A DNA stretch of 64,000 nt from Tersicoccus sp. Bi-70 (GTDB lineage Bacteria; Actinomycetota; Actinomycetes; Actinomycetales; Micrococcaceae). The stretch is from the NCBI RefSeq assembly GCF_001968825.1, contig NZ_MIEU01000011.1, positions 62,001 to 126,000 of the forward strand, given 5' to 3'. The first letter of the stretch is position 1, and each line of letters opens with the position of its first letter. A program made the position numbers and the translations under genes. Below, one piece after another: positions 8,423 to 16,017 of the stretch. Below the pieces are notes generated by a model, which did not search any database, was not told the DNA's origin, and worked only from the letters and a program-made list of their open reading frames with translations.

Positions 8423-8737
8423 TCAGGCGGTGACCTTCAGCCCGATGACGCAGCCGACGATGCCGGCCACGAGTACCAGCCGGATGACGGAGACGGGTTC
8501 CGCGCCGGTCAGCATGCCCCAGATGACGGTGAGGGAAGCGCCGATCCCCACCCACACGGCGTAGGCGGTGCCGGTCGGCAGGTCGCGCATTGCCCACGCG
8601 AGGCCGGCCATGCTGCCGATCAGGCCCGCGCCGAAGACGAGCGACGGCACCAGCTTCGTGAAGCCCTCCGACCGGCCCAGGGCCACGGCCCACACGGCCT
8701 CCAGCACCCCGGCGATCACCAGAACGAACCACGACAT
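8423..8737 (-). CDS. gdx: SMR-family guanidinium exporter Gdx (SugE)
   Basis: This small multidrug-resistance family protein has 104 residues and four membrane helices. Gdx proteins work as dual-topology dimers that exchange guanidinium for protons. The central Glu13 sits in AGVLEAVWAVAL, and helix 3 has LPTGTAYAVWVGIGA, the SugE/Gdx signature, rather than the EmrE/Qac form. The ATG at 8735-8737 has a strong AGGAGG five bases upstream. A guanidine-III aptamer ends about four bases before that ribosome-binding site, which supports guanidinium as the substrate. The gene is followed by a family 1 hairpin element. Confidence 0.93.
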   Translation of the reverse strand: MSWFVLVIAGVLEAVWAVALGRSEGFTKLVPSLVFGAGLIGSMAGLAWAMRDLPTGTAYAVWVGIGASLTVIWGMLTGAEPVSVIRLVLVAGIVGCVIGLKVTA

Positions 8738-8752
8738 GACGAACCTCCTGTG

Positions 8753-8793
8753 GGCCGTCTTGTCGCTCGCCGGGTACGGCACCCCTCGTCCGG
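8753..8793 (-). promoter_or_regulatory. Guanidine-III (ykkC-III) riboswitch aptamer
   Basis: On the minus strand the leader reads CCGGACGAGG, then GCCGTACCCGG, then ACAAGACGGC in about 41 bases. These blocks match the compact guanidine-III aptamer as I remember it from Thermobifida fusca. The two CCGG blocks can form P1, and GCCGT can pair with ACGGC to make the pseudoknot. The 3' end lies about four bases from the AGGAGG of gdx, which suggests control of translation initiation. Confidence 0.9.
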
Positions 8794-8888
8794 TGGCCCG
8801 TCATGGGCTCCTTCTCAGGCTCGCACACCCCGGTACACCGGGCAATGGACGGTGGGCAGCGTCACCACCGCGGTCACCTCCACCGCGG

Positions 8889-9731
8889 TCATCTCCACAC
8901 GGCCGTCAGCCGGCCGGCGAACCGCGCGGCGACGAGGACGACGAGGTAGATCGCCACGAGCATCAGGCACACCCCGAGCGCCTGGTCCGGCCGCGCGGAG
9001 TTCAGCGCCAGCGAGATCTGCAGGGGCAGCGTGCGGGTCTGGCCGTCGATGCTGCCGGCGAAGGTGATGGTCGCGCCGTACTCCCCCAGCGAGCGGGCGA
9101 AGGCGAGCAGGGTGCCGACGAGGATGCCGGGCGCCGCGAGCGGCACCGTGATGTACCGCAGGACCTGGTTCGCCGAGGCACCGCAGGTCGCGGCCGAGAG
9201 CTCGAGCTCCTCATCGATGCCCGCGAGCGCCGTCATCACCGAGACGATGAAGAACGGAAGCGAGACGAACACCTGGACGATGACGACGGCGGCCGGGCTG
9301 AACCCGACCCGGATACCGAGGGTGTCCAGCAGGGAACCGAACAGTCCGTACCGGCCCCAGAAGAACAGCAGCACCAGCCCGGAGACCACCGGGGAGAGCA
9401 CGAGCGGGACGAGCAGGGCGCCGCGGGCGAGGTCGACGGCGGTGCCGCGCAGCCGGGTCATCAGGACGGCGACCGGGACGCCGAGCACCGCGCACAGCCC
9501 GGTGGAGATCGCCGCGGTGCCGAGCGAGAGGGCCAGGGAGCGCTGCACCTCGGGCTCGGCCAGCAGCCCGGGCAACTGAGCCCACGGGACGTTGAGCAGC
9601 AGACCGGCGAGCGGCCCGAGCGTCAGGGCGAGGACCAGCGCGAACGGCACCCACAGCCACCCCGGCGTCGTCGCCCGGTTGAGGCGGCCGGACGGGCGAG
9701 CGGATGGGCGTGCGTCCAGGCGTGCGCTCAT
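8889..9731 (-). CDS. modB: Molybdate ABC transporter permease ModB
   Basis: ModB is the membrane subunit of the molybdate importer. The 280-residue protein has about five to six hydrophobic helices. Its cytoplasmic EAA-type loop (ELELSAATCGASANQVLRYITVPLAAPGI) contacts the ATPase, and the GEYGATITFAGSIDGQTRTLPLQI segment is typical of ModB. It follows modA with a gap of 100 bases. No modC ATPase gene is next to it; the next gene on this strand is gdx with its riboswitch. No clear ribosome-binding site marks the start, so the N terminus is less certain. Confidence 0.9.
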   Translation of the reverse strand: MSARLDARPSARPSGRLNRATTPGWLWVPFALVLALTLGPLAGLLLNVPWAQLPGLLAEPEVQRSLALSLGTAAISTGLCAVLGVPVAVLMTRLRGTAVDLARGALLVPLVLSPVVSGLVLLFFWGRYGLFGSLLDTLGIRVGFSPAAVVIVQVFVSLPFFIVSVMTALAGIDEELELSAATCGASANQVLRYITVPLAAPGILVGTLLAFARSLGEYGATITFAGSIDGQTRTLPLQISLALNSARPDQALGVCLMLVAIYLVVLVAARFAGRLTAVWR

Positions 9732-9831
9732 CCGGATACCCGGTGCGGACGGTCCAGCATCGGCTCGACGCCGGGGCGGAATGCGCTGCCCCGGACGATG
9801 CCGAAGCGGCCGTCCGGCGTCGGCGGAACGG

Positions 9832-10635
9832 TCACGAGGGGGCGTCGAACCCGGCGCGCTGGAGCACCGCCCGGGCCTCCGCGCCGGTCAACCAGGTCCC
9901 GAAGTCGGCGGCGGCCGGATGCGTCGCGCCGTCCTTCGTCAGCGCGACGGGATACGGGTTGCCCCCGGCGTCGGGCAGTTCGATGATGCGCACCTTGTCA
10001 CCGGCCGTGGTGGCGTCCGTGCGGTAGACGAGCGCCGCCTGCACCTGCCCGGAGGTGAGCTTGGTGAGCGCGCCGCGCACGTTCTCCTCCTCCGTCGTCG
10101 CCGAGGGCGTGACCTTCTCCTTCGTCAGCACGTCCCGGCTGACCCGGCCGCACGGGACGTCGGCCGCGCAGATCGCGGTCCGCACGCCCTCCTTCGCCAG
10201 GTCGGCGAGCCCGGTGATGCCGGCGGACGGGTCGACGGCGAGGACGAGGTGGTTGACGGCGACCACGGTCGGATCCCCGGCGAGGATGTCCTTGCCCGAC
10301 AGCGGCTCGAGCGACTCCTGGTCCGCCATGATCAGGACGTCGGCGTCGGCCCCGGCGATCAGCTGGCTCACGAGCGCCTGGCTCCCGGCGAGGTTGAATC
10401 GCACCTCGACGCCGGGGTGGGACGCCCGGTACGCCTCGGCCAGCTTCGGCCCGACGTCGGTCAACGACGCCGCCGCGAAGACGGTGACGGTCTGCTGGCC
10501 GGTCGACTGGCCGCTACCCGAGCCCGTCGACCCGGAGGCGCCCGGCGTCGACGCGCACGCGGTCAGCAGCAGGGCGGCGGCCACGGAGAGCGCGCGCACG
10601 GGTAGGACGACGGCGCGGGCGGGACGGGGCCTCAT
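9832..10635 (-). CDS. modA: Molybdate-binding lipoprotein ModA
   Basis: ModA captures molybdate outside the membrane and delivers it to ModB. The 267-residue precursor has a lipoprotein signal with the lipobox LLTAC (Cys27) and a Ser/Gly-rich linker. The mature domain starts VTVFAAASLTDVGPKLAEAY and contains FNLAGSQALVSQLIAGADADVLIMAD, the family binding-site segment. It heads a modA-modB pair in the middle of the Moco genes and diverges from the thioesterase gene. No ModE-type operator was recognised in the 116-base divergent gap. Confidence 0.93.
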   Translation of the reverse strand: MRPRPARAVVLPVRALSVAAALLLTACASTPGASGSTGSGSGQSTGQQTVTVFAAASLTDVGPKLAEAYRASHPGVEVRFNLAGSQALVSQLIAGADADVLIMADQESLEPLSGKDILAGDPTVVAVNHLVLAVDPSAGITGLADLAKEGVRTAICAADVPCGRVSRDVLTKEKVTPSATTEEENVRGALTKLTSGQVQAALVYRTDATTAGDKVRIIELPDAGGNPYPVALTKDGATHPAAADFGTWLTGAEARAVLQRAGFDAPS

Positions 10636-10727
10636 GCCCCCATGCTAGGCGGACGGTCCGACGAGCCTGCTGCTCCCCCGCTCGGTCCGCGGTCGTCGCC
10701 GGGTGGGACACGGGATGGCCGCCTAAG

Positions 10728-10741
10728 TTACCCGCGAGTAG
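10728..10741. promoter_or_regulatory. TTAC-N6-GTAG palindrome, possible TetR-type operator
   Basis: TTACCCGCGAGTAG is an imperfect palindrome (10 of 14 positions symmetrical) ending 10 bases before the thioesterase ATG. Sites of the same form occur at 19377 and, on the opposite strand, at 36426. Binding here would block the start of the thioesterase message. No regulator gene is adjacent. Confidence 0.4.
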
Positions 10742-10751
10742 GGTTGGCGTC

Positions 10752-11297
10752 ATGCACCTGCTGCTGCGCACGCTCTACTGGCTCATCGTCTCCCGCCGGC
10801 GGCCGAAGCTGTCCATCTGGGACACCGCGACACTGCCGATGCGCGCCCGGCTGACCGACATCGACATCGCCCGGCACATCAACAACGGCATGTACTTCTC
10901 GCTGTTCGACCTGGGTCGGTTCGACCTGATGGTGCGCGCCGGCTTCTGGGACGTGATGCGCCGGCGCGGCTGGTCCCCCGTCGTGCAGGCGGAGACCATC
11001 ACGTTCCGGAAGTCCGTGGTGCTCGGTCAGCGGTTCACGCAGGAGACGAAGATCCTCGGCCTCGACGAGAAGTGCGTCTACATCGAGCAGCGCGTCGTCG
11101 CCGACGGCGAGATCCACGTGCGCGCCTACCAGGCCGCCCGGTTCGTCTCCCGCTCCGGCCCCGTGTCCAACGAGGAGATCCTGGCCGCGATCGGCGATCC
11201 GATGCCGGCCGACCGCGAGGTGCCCGCCTGGCTGCACGAATGGCGCGAACGGACCGCGCTGCCATCGACCCGGAAGCCCGCCCCGCACGTCTGGTGA
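10752..11297 (+). CDS. Acyl-CoA thioesterase-like hotdog protein
   Basis: The 181-residue protein resembles the 4HBT_2/THEM6 group of hotdog-fold thioesterases, which hydrolyse acyl-CoA or related thioesters. Visible family segments are TDIDIARHINNGMYFSLFDLGRFDLM, where the Asp and the HINN patch form the active-site region, and VVQAETITFRKSVVLGQRF. A short hydrophobic N-terminal helix (LLLRTLYWLIV) is common in this group. It is divergent from modA and 76 bases upstream of moaA. The true substrate is unknown. A palindromic operator candidate abuts the start. Confidence 0.8.
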   Translation: MHLLLRTLYWLIVSRRRPKLSIWDTATLPMRARLTDIDIARHINNGMYFSLFDLGRFDLMVRAGFWDVMRRRGWSPVVQAETITFRKSVVLGQRFTQETKILGLDEKCVYIEQRVVADGEIHVRAYQAARFVSRSGPVSNEEILAAIGDPMPADREVPAWLHEWRERTALPSTRKPAPHVW

Positions 11298-11373
11298 CCG
11301 CCGGTCCCGCGTCGGGGGCTGGGTCGGCGGGGGTCCGCAGCAGGCTGATCATCGGACGCCGTAGCATGGACGA

Positions 11374-12459
11374 ATGGCAGTGTCCCTCGGCATCCCGCGC
11401 GTCCTCCCGACCGCCGGCGTGCCGGATCACGGCGGGCTCGCCGACCAGTACGGCCGGGTCGCCACCGATCTGCGCATCTCCCTGACCGACAAGTGCAATC
11501 TGCGCTGCACCTACTGCATGCCCGCCGACGGCATGGACTGGTTGCCCGGTCGGCAGCTGCTGACCGCCGAGGAGATCACCCGGTTGGTCGACATCGCGGT
11601 GGACGAGCTCGGCGTCGTCGAACTGCGGCTCACCGGCGGGGAACCCCTGATCCGCAAGGACCTCGAGGAGGTCATCGCGGGCGTGCGCGGCCACCACCCG
11701 GACCTGCCGATCTCCCTGACGACCAACGGCGTCGGCCTCGACCGGCGCGCGCGGACCCTGCGCGATGCCGGGCTGACCCGCATCAACGTCTCCCTCGACA
11801 CCCTCTGCCCGGAGACGTTCGTCGCGCTCTCCCGCCGCAACCTGCTCGAGCGGACCCTGGCCGGGATCGCCGCCGCCGACGCGGCCGGGCTCGCCCCGAT
11901 GAAGATCAACGCCGTGCTGATGCGGGGCTTCAACGAGCACCAGGCGAGCGAGCTGGCCGGCTGGTGCCTGGCGCGCGGCTACGAACTGCGGTTCATCGAG
12001 CAGATGCCCCTGGACGCCGATCACGGCTGGCGGCGGGACACCATGATCACCGCCGCGCAGATCCGGGCGCTCGTCGAACAGGACTTCGTGCTCACCCCGC
12101 ATCCGGCCGAACGCGACGGTGCCCCCGCCGAGCGGTACCACGCCGTCTCCCGCACGGATCCGGCGATGCGGGGCACGCTCGGCATCATCGCGTCCGTCAC
12201 CGAGCCCTTCTGCGCCGACTGCAAGCGCACGAGGATCACGGCCGACGGCAAGGTGCGCAGCTGCCTGTTCTCCCACGAGGAGATCGACCTGTTGCACCTG
12301 CTCCGCGGTGACGCCGACGACGCGCAGATCGCCCAGCGGTGGCGTCAGGCGATGTGGGTCAAGCCGCTCGCCCACGGCACCGACTCCCCCGGCACAGAGG
12401 GACTCGATGCCTCCGGCTATGTGCAGCCGGACCGCTCGATGAGCGCGATCGGCGGCTGA
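11374..12459 (+). CDS. moaA: GTP 3',8-cyclase MoaA
   Basis: MoaA is a radical-SAM enzyme that cyclises GTP in the first step of Moco synthesis. The 361-residue protein has the SAM cluster motif Cys41-x3-Cys45-x2-Cys48 (CNLRCTYC). The GTP-binding C-terminal cluster is in FCADCKRTRITADGKVRSC. The essential terminal Gly-Gly (SAIGG) is intact. It starts the five-gene operon moaA-moaD-mobA-DUF6457-moeA2; moaD begins two bases after its stop. Its partner MoaC is encoded on the minus strand at 5598. Confidence 0.96.
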   Translation: MAVSLGIPRVLPTAGVPDHGGLADQYGRVATDLRISLTDKCNLRCTYCMPADGMDWLPGRQLLTAEEITRLVDIAVDELGVVELRLTGGEPLIRKDLEEVIAGVRGHHPDLPISLTTNGVGLDRRARTLRDAGLTRINVSLDTLCPETFVALSRRNLLERTLAGIAAADAAGLAPMKINAVLMRGFNEHQASELAGWCLARGYELRFIEQMPLDADHGWRRDTMITAAQIRALVEQDFVLTPHPAERDGAPAERYHAVSRTDPAMRGTLGIIASVTEPFCADCKRTRITADGKVRSCLFSHEEIDLLHLLRGDADDAQIAQRWRQAMWVKPLAHGTDSPGTEGLDASGYVQPDRSMSAIGG

Positions 12460-12461
12460 GC

Positions 12462-12719
12462 GTGCAGATCAACTACTACGCCGGGGCGGCGGCCGCGGCG
12501 GGCACGACCGCGGAGACGGTCGACACCGCGGGCCTGACGTTCGGGCAACTCAAGCAGCGGCTCGCGGCCGCGCACCCGGCCGTGCCGGGACAGCCGGTGC
12601 TGCACGACGTGCTGACCCGCTCCTCCTTCCTCCTCGACGGGCTGGCCGTGCGCGACGACGCCCGCGTGCTGGACGGGGCCGGTGCCCTCGACGTCCTGCC
12701 GCCGTTCGCCGGCGGGTGA
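12462..12719 (+). CDS. moaD: Molybdopterin synthase sulfur carrier MoaD
   Basis: MoaD is the ubiquitin-like sulfur carrier of molybdopterin synthase. The GTG at 12462 gives an 85-residue protein starting VQINYYAGAAAAAG and ending LDVLPPFAGG. The C-terminal Gly-Gly is the site of adenylation and thiocarboxylation. A longer open frame exists upstream but lies inside moaA, and the start chosen is two bases after the moaA stop. The gene overlaps mobA by four bases. No MoeB-type activating enzyme is in the window. Confidence 0.92.
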   Translation: MQINYYAGAAAAAGTTAETVDTAGLTFGQLKQRLAAAHPAVPGQPVLHDVLTRSSFLLDGLAVRDDARVLDGAGALDVLPPFAGG

Positions 12720-13510
12720 CGGCCACTTCCCCACCCGGCGGCGCCCTCCCTCACGGCGGGCAGCAGGGCGGCGCGGCCGACGACGGCGGCGAGCGGGAGC
12801 GCGGCGGACTGCGTCTGAGCGCCGTCGTGCTCGCCGGTGGGCGCGGCTCCCGGCTCGGCGGTGTCGACAAGGCGTCCCTCACCCTGGACGGGCGGCGCCT
12901 GCTCGATCGGGTGCTGGATGCGGTCGCGGGGGCGGGCGTCGCAGCCGGGCGGATCGCGATCGTCGGTTTCGACGACGTGCTGCCGGCCGGCCCTCTCGAC
13001 CGGCCCGGGCGTTCCGGGAACGGAGGCCCTCGTCTCGTGCGGGAGGACCCGCCGTTCGGTGGCCCGGCCGCCGCCACGGCCGCCGGCCTCGGGGCCCTCG
13101 CAACAGAGCCGGACGACGACGCTGACGATCCCGACGCCTGGGTGCTCCTGCTCTCGTGCGACCTCGTCCACCCCGATGACGCCGTCGAGGCGCTGCTGCC
13201 CGCGGTGCGGTCGGCGGCGGAGACGACGGACGCCGCCGTCGTCGGTGTCGACCCGGACGGACGTCACCAGCCCCTGACCGCCGCTTACCGCCGTGGTGCC
13301 CTTGCGGCCGCCGTCGCCGCCCTCACCGCCTCGCGCGGTGGTCTCACCGGTGCCTCGATGCGGGATCTGACCGGTGAGTTGAGCGTGATGGAGGTGCCGC
13401 TGACGAGCGCGGCGAGCGCCGACGTCGATACGGTGGAGGATGCGCACCGGACCGGGGTGCGTCTGCCGCACTCGCCGGACGAGCGAGCCCGACCCGAGGA
13501 GGACGCATGA
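12716..13510 (+). CDS. mobA: Molybdenum cofactor guanylyltransferase MobA
   Basis: MobA transfers GMP to Moco, giving the MGD form used by DMSO-reductase-family enzymes. The 264-residue protein has a nucleotidyltransferase fold. The signature AVVLAGGRGSRLGGVDKASL sits at about residues 36-55, after an unusually long Gly-rich N-terminal tail. An SCDLVHPDD metal-binding segment and HQPLTAAYRRGAL follow. Its GTG start shares GTGA with the moaD stop. Its presence implies that bis-MGD enzymes such as a formate dehydrogenase or nitrate reductase are encoded elsewhere. Confidence 0.88.
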   Translation: MTATSPPGGALPHGGQQGGAADDGGERERGGLRLSAVVLAGGRGSRLGGVDKASLTLDGRRLLDRVLDAVAGAGVAAGRIAIVGFDDVLPAGPLDRPGRSGNGGPRLVREDPPFGGPAAATAAGLGALATEPDDDADDPDAWVLLLSCDLVHPDDAVEALLPAVRSAAETTDAAVVGVDPDGRHQPLTAAYRRGALAAAVAALTASRGGLTGASMRDLTGELSVMEVPLTSAASADVDTVEDAHRTGVRLPHSPDERARPEEDA

Positions 13511-13914
13511 GCGAGAAGGACGAGATCCTGCAGGACTGGGCCCGGCGACTGGCCGAGCAGCTCGGCGTCCCGCTCGAGCAGGTCCCCGTCGACGACATCC
13601 TCGCCCTCGCCGGGGTCGCTGCCCACCAGGTGATCCGGCCGGCGGCGCCGCTGACCACGTACATCGTCGGTTTCGCGGCCGGACTCGCGGCCGCCGGTGG
13701 GCAGACCGATCGTCCCGGCACGGCGATGGACACCTACGCTGACGCCGCCCGCCGTCTCGCCGAGAAGGTCGCGGCGGAGCGGGAAGCAGCCGACGGAGCG
13801 TCGTCCGAGCCGGGTTCCGGGCAGGCGTCCGTGGACGGCTCCGACGGCGATGCCGTCACGCACGGCTCCGCGCCGGACGCGCCCCGGCCGGCCCCGGACG
13901 AGACGGCCTCGTGA
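13507..13914 (+). CDS. DUF6457-type small protein in the Moco operon
   Basis: The 135-residue protein is recognised as the DUF6457 type often found beside mobA in actinobacteria. The N-terminal 85 residues are predicted helical and hold LAEQLGVPLEQVPVDDILALAGVAAHQVIRPAAPLTTYIVGFAAGL. The tail is disordered and rich in Glu, Ser, Pro and Asp. The gene overlaps mobA and moeA2 by four bases each, so all three should be translated together. No catalytic motif is visible. A role helping MobA or MoeA is inference from context only. Confidence 0.75.
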   Translation: MSEKDEILQDWARRLAEQLGVPLEQVPVDDILALAGVAAHQVIRPAAPLTTYIVGFAAGLAAAGGQTDRPGTAMDTYADAARRLAEKVAAEREAADGASSEPGSGQASVDGSDGDAVTHGSAPDAPRPAPDETAS

Positions 13915-15275
13915 GCGGCCCAGCCGCACCGCACTCCCCCGCCCCCCGTCCCACCTGGCAGCAGGCGCACGCGCTCGCCCACACCGCGGGAACGCTGCTG
14001 GAGGCTCGCGACGTCCCTCTCACCGAGGCGCTCGGCTGCCTGCTCGCCTCCGACCTCACCGCTCCCACGGACCTGCCGCACTACGCGTCCTCGGCGATGG
14101 ACGGCTGGGCCGTGGCCGGCGCCGGCCCGTGGCGGCTGGGGGACGACCCCGGCCGGTCGCCCGAGACCGCCCTCCGCGCCGGCGAAGCGGTGCCCATCCT
14201 CACCGGCGGCGCCGTGCCCACCGGTACCACGGCGGTGCTGCGCAGCGAGCACGGCCGCCTCGACCGACCGGCCGGGAGCGGCGAGCGCGCAGCCGCCCTG
14301 CTCGTCGACACCGGCCCTGTACCCGTTCCGGCCGACGCTCACATCCGGCCCGCCGGCGAGGAGGCGGTGGCCGGTGACGTGCTGATCCGCGCCGGTGAGG
14401 TGCTGACGCCCGCGCACGTGGCCCTCGCCGCCGTCGTCGGCGCCGACACGCTCACCGTTCGGCCCGTGCCCGCCGTGACCGTGCTGCTGACCGGCGACGA
14501 GGTCATCACCGCCGGCGTTCCCGCGCCGGGACAGGTCCGCGACGCGTTCGGGCCGCAGCTGCCCGCCGTCGTGAGTCTGCTCGGCGGCCGGACCACCGCC
14601 GTGCACCGGCTGCCCGACGACCGCGACGCCGTCACGCGAGCGCTGACCGCGGCGGCGGCCGACGTCGTCATCACCACCGGCGGCACCGGCCGCTCGAGCG
14701 CCGACCACGTCCGGTCAGGACTGATCGATCTCGGCGCCGAGTTGATCATCGACGGCATCGACGTCCGGCCCGGCCACCCGGCGGTCCTCGCTCGGCTCCC
14801 GGACGGCCCGCTCGTCGTCGCCCTGCCCGGTAACCCGCTCGCCGCCATGCTCACGCTGCTCACCCTCGCCCAGCCGGTGCTCGCGGGCCTGCTCGGCCGG
14901 CCGCGGCCCGGGTCCGTGCTGGCGCGCAGCACCGTCGATCTGCCGCCGGGCCGCACCACCCGCCTCGTCCCCGCGCGGCGCGTCCCCGGGACGGACGGCG
15001 TCGCTCCGTGCGGGCACGCGGGCGCCGGCATGCTGCGCGGTCTCGCCGACGCCGACGTCGTGCTCGTCGTCCCGGCGCGCGGACTGATCGCGTGGCGGGA
15101 GGCGGAGGCCGTCGCGTTGCCGTGGGCCCGGCAGCAGGTCGACACCGCGGCATCGGTGATCCGGGAGGACCAGGCCGCCGGCCGGAGCGACGCGTGGTCT
15201 CCCCGTGACGACGCGGCGCTCGAGCCCGAGACCGCGGCGAGGCCGGTCGTGCGGGTCGAGGGACCGCGGATCTGA
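13911..15275 (+). CDS. MoeA-family protein (copy 2)
   Basis: This second MoeA homologue (454 residues) closes the moaA operon. It has LPHYASSAMDGWAVAGAG, AVPILTGGAVPTGTTAVLRSE, the MoCF core motif ITTGGTGRSSADHVRSGL and VVALPGNPLAAMLTLLTLAQP. Compared with copy 1, DNAQMDGYAV has become SSAMDGWAV, and the C-terminal domain has a longer polar tail. Two MoeA proteins in one genome can be specialised for different cofactors or metals, but nothing here proves this. The GTG start overlaps the preceding gene by four bases. A family 2 repeat element lies 76 bases after the stop. Confidence 0.85.
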   Translation: MSGPAAPHSPAPRPTWQQAHALAHTAGTLLEARDVPLTEALGCLLASDLTAPTDLPHYASSAMDGWAVAGAGPWRLGDDPGRSPETALRAGEAVPILTGGAVPTGTTAVLRSEHGRLDRPAGSGERAAALLVDTGPVPVPADAHIRPAGEEAVAGDVLIRAGEVLTPAHVALAAVVGADTLTVRPVPAVTVLLTGDEVITAGVPAPGQVRDAFGPQLPAVVSLLGGRTTAVHRLPDDRDAVTRALTAAAADVVITTGGTGRSSADHVRSGLIDLGAELIIDGIDVRPGHPAVLARLPDGPLVVALPGNPLAAMLTLLTLAQPVLAGLLGRPRPGSVLARSTVDLPPGRTTRLVPARRVPGTDGVAPCGHAGAGMLRGLADADVVLVVPARGLIAWREAEAVALPWARQQVDTAASVIREDQAAGRSDAWSPRDDAALEPETAARPVVRVEGPRI

Positions 15276-15351
15276 GCCGGCAGCGCCCTCCGGAGCGGCA
15301 GCATCTGATCGGAGAGCGGATCGCCCGGCGGCCGGAGCGGTGCAAGGACAA

Positions 15352-15422
15352 CACCGAGTGGGACGCGTGTGACTGGTGAGCCGTCCGTAGCGCCACACCC
15401 GCCCCATCCGTCACACTCGGTG
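15352..15422. repeat. 71-bp inverted-repeat element, family 2, copy 2
   Basis: The ends CACCGAGTG (15352-15360) and CACTCGGTG (15414-15422) form a perfect 9-bp inverted repeat. Four further pairs (GACG with CGTC) lie inside after one mismatch. The reverse complement aligns over its full length with 648-718. It sits between the convergent moeA2 and phosphoesterase genes, so it may end both transcripts. Confidence 0.7.
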
Positions 15423-15486
15423 TAGCCATCGGATCGCTGCCGAGCCCGAGCGTGCCCGACCCCTCATCCAGAGCCGGCAGCACCAG

Positions 15487-16017
15487 TCAAGGAGTCCGCG
15501 GCGGCAGCGGGTGGATCGTGTGCTGCAGCAGCACGCCGTCCTCGATCATGAGTTCGCCCCAGGTGCCGTGGGGCTGTCGGCGCTTGTCGGTCGGCGAGCC
15601 CGGATTGAACAGGGGCACCGCCCCGGCAGGCTCGTCCAGCGGGATGTGGGAGTGGCCGAAGACGACGAGATCGGCGTCCGGAAAGCGGCGTCGCATCCGC
15701 CGGTCACGCCCCTGGCGTGGGCCCGCGTCGTGGATCATCGCGACCGCGAGCCCGGCGAGGTCCAGCTCCAGCGTCTCGGGCACCTCGCCGTCCGGTCCGC
15801 CGTCCCAGGCCGCCACGTCGTCGCCGTCGTTGTTCCCGAGCACCGCACGGACGGGGGCGTGCGCGGCCAGGTCGTCGAGCACGCCCGGCGTGCAGACGTC
15901 TCCGGCGTGCAGGATGACGTCGGCGGCGGCCAGCGGCTCGTGCAACCCCGCCGGGACGCCCTTCCAGAACCGGGGCGCGTGGGTGTCCGAGAGGACCAGC
16001 ACCCGCAGGCGCGTCAC
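15487..16017 (-). CDS. YfcE/MJ0936-type metallophosphoesterase
   Basis: The 176-residue protein has the calcineurin-like phosphoesterase fold with the expected metal-site blocks: VLSDTHAPRF, ILHAGDVC, VLGNNDGDD, IHDAG and FGHSHIPL. These coordinate a dinuclear metal site for phosphodiester or phosphomonoester hydrolysis; the substrate is not predictable. The GTG start at 16017 shares GTGA with the stop of the NUDIX gene upstream, so the two are co-translated. Both may clean up nucleotide metabolites, though that is inference. Confidence 0.88.
   Translation of the reverse strand: MTRLRVLVLSDTHAPRFWKGVPAGLHEPLAAADVILHAGDVCTPGVLDDLAAHAPVRAVLGNNDGDDVAAWDGGPDGEVPETLELDLAGLAVAMIHDAGPRQGRDRRMRRRFPDADLVVFGHSHIPLDEPAGAVPLFNPGSPTDKRRQPHGTWGELMIEDGVLLQHTIHPLPPRTP

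Noticed and set aside
8349-8828. Open frame starting within the gdx leader with AAGGAG and ATG near 8804
   Set aside because: It overlaps the guanidine-III aptamer and runs out of frame through gdx; the product is Arg/Gly-rich noise.
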